Positions 15,890 to 22,205 of a stretch of 22,205 nt of DNA are shown here, piece by piece. Origin of the DNA: a virus. Position 1 is the first letter of the stretch, and every line of letters starts with the position of its first letter. A model generated the notes under the pieces. It had not been told where the DNA came from. It made no database searches and worked only from the letters and a program-made list of their open reading frames with translations. The translations under genes were made by a program, and so were the position numbers. The DNA is taken from IMG/VR virus record IMGVR_UViG_3300030102_007520, positions 844 to 23,048 of that record; one strand, written 5' to 3'.

Positions 15890-17407
15890 TTACTTCATTA
15901 ACATGAAGTTGTTAGCAGCTTGTGTAATTAAACATCTTTCAGTTAAGAAGTGTAATTGCATAGCATCTAAAGCAGATGTAGAAGCACCAACAGAACCAGT
16001 AACCCAAGTTTTCATTCTTCGGTTATCAGTTTGTGAAGCTCTAAACCTTACATGTAAGAAAGGTCTTTTTATGCTTTGTCCAACTGTTTGATCATAAACT
16101 GAAGAAGTACCAGCAGGTATCATAACACCTCTAATCGCATTAGTAGGACTAGCGTCATTAATACCACCTCTTGTAGCTTTGTCGTTTAAATATCTAAAGT
16201 CAGACTTGTAAAAGTCATAAGAACCTCTTCTGAAACCAGTAAAACCTAAGTTTAATGCCATATCTTCAGAGTTGTTAAATACACCGTAAGATGTACCACC
16301 AGCTCCGTAAGAGTTCATTGAAGCTAACATATCATCAATAGCTAAGCTAGTTGATCTGTTAACAAACATCATATACTCTTCAATAGCACCTTGCTTATCA
16401 AACTCAGCTAAAATTGCATCGAACTCAGCTAAATCAGTAGCAGCGTTAACACCAGTAACACCAGAAGTAATATTACCTCTAGACTCTATAGCAGCGAATA
16501 AACCTTCTGTACCTACAGATTTTGCAGCAGCTGAACCAGGTAATGTATGAGCACCGTCAATAACAGAAGAACTGTCATTTAATTCACTTTCTAACATTGC
16601 CATTTCAACATAATCGTTAAATCTTGCTCTTGTATCAGCTTCAGCTTTTAAGTACCATAAGTAACCTGATTGTCCGTTTTCAGCAGAAACTTCTACCCAA
16701 CCAATTCTTGAAGCATCAGAACCTGAAACTTCGTAGTAATCTTTCATGATTATTGGTTTGTTAGTAAAAGATTTAAATCTTGGTTCAACAGCACCTCTAG
16801 AGTCTGTCTCATTACCAGCAGCTATTGTAGCGCCACCTTTCATATATTTAGTTCCTTTACCAAATTCAGATCCAAAAACTAAAATAGTAACAGCGTTGTC
16901 AACATTACGAGCTGATAATGTAGCAGCACCAGCGTCATAAGGAAGAACATCAATAGTTGTTGCTGCAACAGTTACAACTAAACATTTAACAATACCGTTA
17001 ACAGAGTCAGAAACGATTACTAAATCGTTAACTCTAATACCATGACCATCACTAGAAATAGCGATACCATCAATATCTTTTTGTATTGTAATTTGTGTAC
17101 TTGTTGTACTGTTTACAGTAGCTCCACCAGCACCATCAGCTATTTTACCAGTGTATGATAAGTGTAATCTACCTTGTTCAGACCAGACGACTTGATCAGA
17201 CGTCATAGCCTCTTCTGCACCAACTTGTGATAAGAAACCAGAAATTGTTCTAGGTCCAAAAACCTCAGCTTCTTGTTCCATCAAGTCTGGCAGGTATTGT
17301 TGTGCCCAGTCGTTATCACCGGACGTAAAATCTAGGAAGTTTGTATTTAGCGTTTGCTTTTGTGGAGCAGGTACACTATTCAAACTACCTCCAGGAGTAA
17401 TTGCCAT
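15890..17407 (-). CDS. Major capsid protein (HK97-fold type)
   Basis: This 505-residue protein has the opening MAITPGGSLNSVPAPQKQTL and a conserved block at residues 30-85 (GDNDWAQQYLPDLMEQEAEV, then TISGFLSQVGAEE and VVWSEQGRLHLSY). I associate this block with major capsid proteins of crAss-like and related marine podoviruses. Residues about 85-180 form a Gly/Thr/Val-rich beta region that looks like an inserted domain (IRVNDLVIVSD, CLVVTVAATTIDVLPY). Later come a long helix typical of the HK97 spine region (GYLWYLKAEADTRARFNDYV, about 248-267) and capsid-like strands to the end. The position two genes after the portal, immediately after a scaffold-like gene, supports the call. A terminator directly follows, as often seen after highly expressed capsid genes. 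The leader is A/T-rich (AAAATTACAAAATT before ATG) without a Shine-Dalgarno. Confidence 0.87.
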   Translation of the reverse strand: MAITPGGSLNSVPAPQKQTLNTNFLDFTSGDNDWAQQYLPDLMEQEAEVFGPRTISGFLSQVGAEEAMTSDQVVWSEQGRLHLSYTGKIADGAGGATVNSTTSTQITIQKDIDGIAISSDGHGIRVNDLVIVSDSVNGIVKCLVVTVAATTIDVLPYDAGAATLSARNVDNAVTILVFGSEFGKGTKYMKGGATIAAGNETDSRGAVEPRFKSFTNKPIIMKDYYEVSGSDASRIGWVEVSAENGQSGYLWYLKAEADTRARFNDYVEMAMLESELNDSSSVIDGAHTLPGSAAAKSVGTEGLFAAIESRGNITSGVTGVNAATDLAEFDAILAEFDKQGAIEEYMMFVNRSTSLAIDDMLASMNSYGAGGTSYGVFNNSEDMALNLGFTGFRRGSYDFYKSDFRYLNDKATRGGINDASPTNAIRGVMIPAGTSSVYDQTVGQSIKRPFLHVRFRASQTDNRRMKTWVTGSVGASTSALDAMQLHFLTERCLITQAANNFMLMK

Positions 17408-17427
17408 AATTTTGTAATTTTAAATTG

Positions 17428-18618
17428 TTATTTATTGTTTTTAATTTTAAACTTAAAATCAGAAGAATTATTACCTAATACTCTTACTTTAATACCACCT
17501 GCTTCAACTTCATTAAAAGCTTGTCTTGGTGACATGTCAACATTTTTAGATTTAGCAATACTATCTTTCATAGCATCAGCTTTACCTTGTTCGTAAAAGT
17601 GTTTAGCAATAGCATCAGCATTCATAGCTGTAAATAAAGATTTATGATAACCTATAGCGTCTTTTAAAGCAGAATTTTTATCTAAAAACTTTTTAGTAAA
17701 ATTACTTATGTCGCTTTGAGTTGTCTTTATTTCATCAGCATTGTTTACATTGAATCTATATCTTTTATCACCGACGTTATATTCAAAACCTTTAAACTTG
17801 TCGTTAAAAACTTGATTAGTTTTTTGTGTAAAAATATCAGAGTTCTTTTTTACTATTTTTTCATTTGCTTCTGACTCTTTGTTATATCTATTAAAAAAAT
17901 CCCAAGCTTTTTGTTGTTCAGGCGTTAATCTTGAACCAGCTTTAATTTCTTTATAGTATTTAGACTTTTGCCCGTCTAAATAGGCTCTAGCGCTGGCAAC
18001 TTGCTCTTTTAACGCTAATTTTTTTCTTTTTATATCTCTTTCAGTATCTTCTTCTTCATCTATAGCAAACGTATCTTCCATCATAAAACTAATTTCATCA
18101 TCAGTTAAATGTTTTTTTGTTTGCTTATAATATTCTCTTAGCACGCTATTGTCATCATAATTAGTATAATCTTGATTTATACGTACATAATCATTTATAT
18201 CACCACCTGTTTCTTCCATAAAATCAACAAGCTTTTGTATGTTTTCTGGTAACTCTTTACCTGTTTCTTGAGCTTCAGCTATAGCTTCTTTAGTTTCTTC
18301 AACTAATTCTTCAACTTGCTCTTCAACCTTTTCTTCTGTTATTTCTTCAATAACGGGTTTTTCATCTTGAACTGTGTCGGAGACTTCTTCTCCGGCAGGT
18401 TTTTCATCTGTTGCTTCGACGTTTTCTTCGAGTACTTTTTCGCTAGTTTCGGATTCGTCGCGTACAGGAACCTCATCTGTGCTTTGCTCTGGAACGGCAT
18501 CTTCTTGTTTTTTTGGTGGGTTACTTAAATCTACTTTGATGATATTATCATCTGTTGTTTCTTTTTTTGCACTAAGATCTACCTTAGTAACATTATCTGT
18601 TTCTTGTTTTTTTGCCAT
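17428..18618 (-). CDS. Capsid scaffolding-like protein
   Basis: This 396-residue protein lies between portal and major capsid genes, the usual scaffold position. The first 125 residues are very acidic and disordered-looking, with many Glu, Asp, Thr, Val and Pro and a Glu/Val-rich helix (EEITEEKVEEQVEELVEE). The middle is helical: NIQKLVDFMEETGGDINDYV, HLTDDEISFMMEDTF, then a charged helix DIKRKKLALKEQVASARAYL. The last part is basic and helical (TAMNADAIAKHFYEQGKADA) and ends with Lys-rich residues (FKFKIKNNK). An acidic helical body with a basic C-terminal end matches known scaffolds, whose C-terminus binds the capsid protein. No protease motif is seen, so removal of the scaffold would need another route. 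The start leader is identical to that of the gene at 15823. Sequence family not confirmed. Confidence 0.7.
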   Translation of the reverse strand: MAKKQETDNVTKVDLSAKKETTDDNIIKVDLSNPPKKQEDAVPEQSTDEVPVRDESETSEKVLEENVEATDEKPAGEEVSDTVQDEKPVIEEITEEKVEEQVEELVEETKEAIAEAQETGKELPENIQKLVDFMEETGGDINDYVRINQDYTNYDDNSVLREYYKQTKKHLTDDEISFMMEDTFAIDEEEDTERDIKRKKLALKEQVASARAYLDGQKSKYYKEIKAGSRLTPEQQKAWDFFNRYNKESEANEKIVKKNSDIFTQKTNQVFNDKFKGFEYNVGDKRYRFNVNNADEIKTTQSDISNFTKKFLDKNSALKDAIGYHKSLFTAMNADAIAKHFYEQGKADAMKDSIAKSKNVDMSPRQAFNEVEAGGIKVRVLGNNSSDFKFKIKNNK

Positions 18619-18629
18619 AATATAATATA
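18608..18629 (-). repeat. Leader and start copy 2 (identical to the gene at 15823)
   Basis: This is the second copy of the 22-base identity across a start codon: TATATTATATT, then ATGGCAAAAAA. It forms most of the 27-base gap between the portal and scaffold-like genes. No promoter or terminator is otherwise visible in that gap. Confidence 0.5.
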
Positions 18630-18645
18630 ATAATAATTAATAAGT

Positions 18646-21063
18646 TTATCTAGGATCAAAAGATCCTAAACTAAAATCTCCACTAAGTATATCATTACTT
18701 GTAGACTCAAAGTTTTTAGGTGGTTTACCTGTTTTTCTTTGATCTATAAGCTCACTTTGTTGTGTAGCTTGTATTTTAGTTCTTTCATCTTTTCTATCTT
18801 CTTTTTCTTTTTCTCTATTTTTCATACCTTCAGTCTCAATACCTTTTAATTGCATGTTATATTGAAACTCTAAAGCCATTAGTTCTTTTTTAAACTCTAC
18901 TTCTTGTTGCATTTTTTGTGAATCAATTTGAGCTTTTAATTGTTGCATTTGAGCTTCGTTTTGAACAATAGCTTGATTTTTTTGAACTTCTATTTGTGCA
19001 GCAGCTTGAGCAGCTTGTGTATTAGACTGCGTTTGCGCTTGAATGTTTTGAAGTTGCATCTGTCTATCTTCATTTTGCTTTTTCTTTCTTCTTATTTTTA
19101 AAAGTTGATTTGCTAGTTTTATATTTTTTATTTCTCTAATATCAATAGCATCTTCAAGCTCTATATTTTTTTGTTGTAAAGCCATTTGAATATTATTTTC
19201 TAACATAGCTTTTTCTTCTTCATCTGGTTGAAGATTTATAAATATTCCAAAATCATATAAATGTAATTCTTTTATTTCATCTAAAGTAGCAACGTTATGA
19301 GCGCCAATAGCTTGAACAAAAGCATCTGCAGTTGGTGAATATTCTAATATATCTGATATTCTAAGAGAAACTTTTTCAGCTGTTTCAGCTGTTAAAAATA
19401 AACCTGACTGTAATATGTGTCTAGTAGCTGTATTACTATTAGCTGCAGCTATTTTTTGTATACCAACTAATGCGTTTTTATCTGGCATAGTACCATCTCT
19501 AGCCTCATTAAGCCCAGTAGTATCTCTAATCATTTGTAAATAATAATTGTAATTAGCTATAAGAGCTTGCATTTTATTACCACCACTACCACTAGTTATT
19601 TCTTGTATTGGTACTTTACCAGGATTTATATCACCATCTTGTGTAAATGATCTACCAATAACACTACCTGTTTGGAAGAACATGTTTAAAGCTTCTTGTG
19701 GATTATAATTTGTACCGTTACCTAAATCAACTTCTGCTAAACCATCAGCGTCTAAATAAACACCATCAGGTACCATACGTGACATCACTTGCTGTAGTTT
19801 TAAATGCGTAAGCTGTATCATATCAGCAAAACCAGTGATACGTTTAACTAGACTTTCTATTCTACCATCATACATCCTAGGCGCTACTATAGAGTAATTC
19901 ATTTTTACTTTATTGTAATCACTTTTACTACGCATCATGTTTTTAGCCATCTCCCACTTTAATAATTTATTTGTGCCAAGTATTAAAGCACCTTCATATA
20001 AAACTTCAACTGCTCTTTGTAGTTTATCAAAGCTACCTTGTTTATCATCAGGTGGGTTAAAAGTATCATCTTTTTGTATTATTTTAAAAGCACCAGTACC
20101 AGTTTCTTTTATTTTATAAACTTCGTTCATATACGTTTTATAATTAAAATATAAAACTTGAACCTTGTTATTATCTTCTTTGTTTGAGTTGTATCTATTT
20201 CTATTGTTATTACCTCTATAGTAAGAAGATTTTTTTAAAATATCTTGCAAGTCATTTTCTTCTAAAAACGGAAACTCTTTTGCAAGTTCGTTTATTGGTA
20301 TGTTTTTAACTTCACCAGCATAATATAAATCTTCAAAATAAGGTGAATCAGTGTAAGAATAAACTAAATTAGCAGGATCTATATATTTTATAGTAACACC
20401 TTCAGAAGTATTAAAATCAGTTTTCACAGCACCAATACCTAATACAGTTAAATCATAATAAAAACGTTTTTTAATTAACTCGTAATTATTACCTTCAAAT
20501 AAAACGTTTAACGCCTGTTCTTGAGCTAATTCTATTGACTGCTTGTAGTTTAACTGCATGTGCAGCTGTAATTCTTCTGTAGTTTCTGGTAATTCTTTAA
20601 TGTTACTTTCTCTTAAATTAATACCAAATCTTTCTTCAGCCTCATCGTTAAACTCTTTCATTTCCATATCACTAATTATACTTTCCATATATTTAGTTCT
20701 TTTTTCAACACCATTAGGTGATTGTGAAAAAGCTTTTATATCGTAAGTTCTTTGAGCCATACCGTTAACAACAATGTCTACAAACTTAGGTATAATAGGT
20801 ACAGGTGTCCAGTCTAAGTTTAAATAAGATAAATCACCATTAATAGATAATTCATCTTTATATTTTTGTATCGATTGCTCGCCTCTAGCATATAGTCTTA
20901 ACCTATGAAAGTCGTTGTAGTTGCTTTTATATCTATTGTTATTATAGTCTTCATTAAACCACTCTGTTTCTATAGCTTTTGCTACTTTTAACCCGTAATC
21001 ATAGCTTAACTTTTCAGCATCACTAACTGTTTGTTTTGGAAAATAACTATTAGAATATCCCAT
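18646..21063 (-). CDS. Portal protein
   Basis: This 805-residue protein directly follows the terminase, two bases after its stop. It would form the dodecameric portal ring through which DNA enters and leaves the head. The N-terminal half contains stretches typical of podovirus and crAss-like portals: RLRLYARGEQSIQKYKDEL, YLNLDWTPVPIIPKFVDIVV with NGMAQRTYDIKAFS, and FYYDLTVLGIGAVKTDFN with IKYIDPANLVYSYTDSPYFE. A conserved region near 510-545 (IRDTTGLNEARDGTMPDKNA) resembles the clip or stem part of this family. The last 145 residues are a long Gln/Ala/Lys/Glu-rich coiled coil (about 660-775), like the barrel at the top of P22-type portals, followed by a polar tail ending SLGSFDPR. The length of about 800 residues fits crAss-like portals and exceeds the P22 portal (about 725). 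Confidence 0.9.
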   Translation of the reverse strand: MGYSNSYFPKQTVSDAEKLSYDYGLKVAKAIETEWFNEDYNNNRYKSNYNDFHRLRLYARGEQSIQKYKDELSINGDLSYLNLDWTPVPIIPKFVDIVVNGMAQRTYDIKAFSQSPNGVEKRTKYMESIISDMEMKEFNDEAEERFGINLRESNIKELPETTEELQLHMQLNYKQSIELAQEQALNVLFEGNNYELIKKRFYYDLTVLGIGAVKTDFNTSEGVTIKYIDPANLVYSYTDSPYFEDLYYAGEVKNIPINELAKEFPFLEENDLQDILKKSSYYRGNNNRNRYNSNKEDNNKVQVLYFNYKTYMNEVYKIKETGTGAFKIIQKDDTFNPPDDKQGSFDKLQRAVEVLYEGALILGTNKLLKWEMAKNMMRSKSDYNKVKMNYSIVAPRMYDGRIESLVKRITGFADMIQLTHLKLQQVMSRMVPDGVYLDADGLAEVDLGNGTNYNPQEALNMFFQTGSVIGRSFTQDGDINPGKVPIQEITSGSGGNKMQALIANYNYYLQMIRDTTGLNEARDGTMPDKNALVGIQKIAAANSNTATRHILQSGLFLTAETAEKVSLRISDILEYSPTADAFVQAIGAHNVATLDEIKELHLYDFGIFINLQPDEEEKAMLENNIQMALQQKNIELEDAIDIREIKNIKLANQLLKIRRKKKQNEDRQMQLQNIQAQTQSNTQAAQAAAQIEVQKNQAIVQNEAQMQQLKAQIDSQKMQQEVEFKKELMALEFQYNMQLKGIETEGMKNREKEKEDRKDERTKIQATQQSELIDQRKTGKPPKNFESTSNDILSGDFSLGSFDPR

Positions 21064-21065
21064 AT

Positions 21066-22205
21066 TTATTTTATTATTTGTGAAGTATTACCAGTGTTTC
21101 TATACTTAGAAATACTTATGTTTAATTTTGTTTTTTCTTTTATATTGTTTGGTCTATACAAATGTCTATTACAAGCCATAATAGCTAAACCGCTACTAAT
21201 TGTTGCATCAAACTTTGTACGTTTGTTTATATCAAATTTACCCCAATCATTTAAAGTTTTATTAAAATGTATATTACCATAAACACCTTCTTTAATATGT
21301 CCAACATGTTGTTGTATATACATTTCTATAGCAGCAGCATGTGCTTGCTTTATATCCTCGCTAGTGTTTGGTATACCACCTATTTCTTTTTCAGCTGTTG
21401 ATAACTTGTTCCAAGATCTATCAGGACGATTCATACTATAACCTCGATAACCACGTCTTCGTAAATAGTATAATAATCTTGGTTTGTTATTTTCTGCAAG
21501 TAACGGCATACCGTAAAACACTAATGCCATTAATACATCTTCAAAAAATATATCAGCTGTCTGTGGCCTTGCTATATATTCTAAGAAAAAATGATTTGGC
21601 GGTGCATCTTCCATGCTAAACTTAGTTAAACCGTGTAAAGCTCCTTTTGAACCTTTTCCATCTACAGTACCGCTAATATCGTAGCTGTCGCAGCCAAAAG
21701 CGCCCATATGATCGTTGCCAGGGTATTTGATTCCATTTTTTAATATAATTTTATTCTGTAAGTTTAAAGGCGGTACCCAGCTAATATTAAATCTACCTTT
21801 TGGATCTGGATAAAATATTACACTTGTATCTTTTATACCGTTTAGCCATTGAAAATTACCAACACTAACATTGTGTTTAACACCTTCGTTATAATCTATT
21901 TGTTCGTATATTCTAACTAAGTTAAATATACTATTTTTTGCTTCATCTCTAAACGCATGCTCTTCAGTTCTTGGAAACTGTCTGTAAAATTCATTTAGCG
22001 CGTCTTGATCATTTTTTAAACCATCAACTTCGTTTTGCCAATGATCTATTATACCGTAATCTATTAATTCACCGTCTGGTCCGAAAACATCATTACTTGG
22101 ACTATTAAAGACTGGATGTCCGTATTCATCAATAAATCCTTCGTAGTTCCACTCCATTGGGATAAAGAGAGAATAAAGCCCAGACTTTGTCTGTCCATTA
22201 CGGTT
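21066..22205 (-). CDS. terL: Terminase large subunit, C-terminal part (5' end outside window)
   Basis: The frame is open to the window edge; the ATG at 22157 is internal, because sixteen further codons read in frame before it (ending SGLYSLFIP). Visible are the end of the ATPase region (FPRTEEHAFRDEA) and the RNase H-like nuclease domain that cuts concatemeric DNA during packaging. Numbered from the internal Met, candidate metal-binding acids are Asp157 (FGCDSYDISG), Glu222 (PLLAENNKPRL) and Asp317 (KFDATISSGLA), the expected order and spacing for a TerL nuclease. The region HFFLEYIARPQTADIFFEDV and LRRRGYRGYSMNRP resembles crAss-like and marine podovirus terminases. The Walker motifs lie outside the window. 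The last codons are two bases from the portal start, as is usual in packaging operons. Confidence 0.92.
   Translation of the reverse strand, partial: NRNGQTKSGLYSLFIPMEWNYEGFIDEYGHPVFNSPSNDVFGPDGELIDYGIIDHWQNEVDGLKNDQDALNEFYRQFPRTEEHAFRDEAKNSIFNLVRIYEQIDYNEGVKHNVSVGNFQWLNGIKDTSVIFYPDPKGRFNISWVPPLNLQNKIILKNGIKYPGNDHMGAFGCDSYDISGTVDGKGSKGALHGLTKFSMEDAPPNHFFLEYIARPQTADIFFEDVLMALVFYGMPLLAENNKPRLLYYLRRRGYRGYSMNRPDRSWNKLSTAEKEIGGIPNTSEDIKQAHAAAIEMYIQQHVGHIKEGVYGNIHFNKTLNDWGKFDINKRTKFDATISSGLAIMACNRHLYRPNNIKEKTKLNISISKYRNTGNTSQIIK

Noticed and set aside
22115-22157. ATG at 22157 as the start of the terminase gene
   Set aside because: The frame remains open to the window edge with terminase-like residues before it, and the ATPase part must lie outside the window.
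1-22205. tRNA genes, CRISPR arrays, insertion sequences and attachment sites
   Set aside because: Read-through of gaps and both strands showed no tRNA-arm motifs, spaced direct repeats, transposase genes or integrase; gene gaps total only a few hundred bases and none exceeds 66.

Overview
The window is a continuous piece of a tailed double-stranded DNA phage genome: the late virion-assembly block of a short-tailed (podovirus-type) phage. All thirteen recognisable genes read on the minus strand with almost no gaps, and no host gene, tRNA, insertion sequence, CRISPR array or lysogeny gene is visible. The DNA is strongly AT-rich. None of the twelve visible start codons has a Shine-Dalgarno-like G-rich leader; the leaders are A/T-only or A-rich. 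That leader style, together with gene order and protein motifs, points to a phage of a low-GC member of the Bacteroidetes, probably marine, in or near the crAss-like phages (Crassvirales). Placement rests on recalled family patterns, not on a search; a phage of another AT-rich marine host cannot be excluded. Stop codons are read normally (nearly all TAA, one TAG), so there is no sign of stop-codon reassignment.

In the direction of transcription (high to low coordinates), the head and packaging part comes first. It holds the large terminase (22205-21066, 5' end outside the window), the portal (21063-18646), an acidic scaffold-like protein (18618-17428) and the major capsid protein (17407-15890). 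A strong UUCG-capped terminator hairpin follows the capsid gene. Next is a conserved protein of unknown role (15823-14999), which is followed by a second hairpin with a UACG cap.

The neck and tail part follows: a P22 gp4-like head-tail connector (14944-14243), a ring or tail-tube protein carrying an apparent carbohydrate-binding-type insert (14239-12659), and a very large stabilisation or 'muzzle'-type tail protein of 1837 residues (12655-7142). Two beta-rich structural proteins (7142-5820 and 5818-5393) come next.

The last part starts with a GNAT acetyltransferase (5348-4905). Three proteins with the look of internal or ejected virion proteins follow. The first is a coiled-coil protein ending in an S74-like self-cleavage element (4912-4001). 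The second is a 625-residue protein with calcium-loop-like motifs (3998-2121). The third is a protein of at least 707 residues with Gly/Ala-rich hydrophobic stretches and an HExxH zinc-metallopeptidase motif, running off the low end (2121-1).

Together these genes would build a capsid, package DNA through the portal, build the neck and short tail, and load a set of proteins likely delivered into the host. The least explained parts are the metallopeptidase-bearing cargo candidate, the S74 element on a non-fibre protein, the lectin-like insert in the ring protein, and the two unusually stable hairpins around the gene at 15823-14999.
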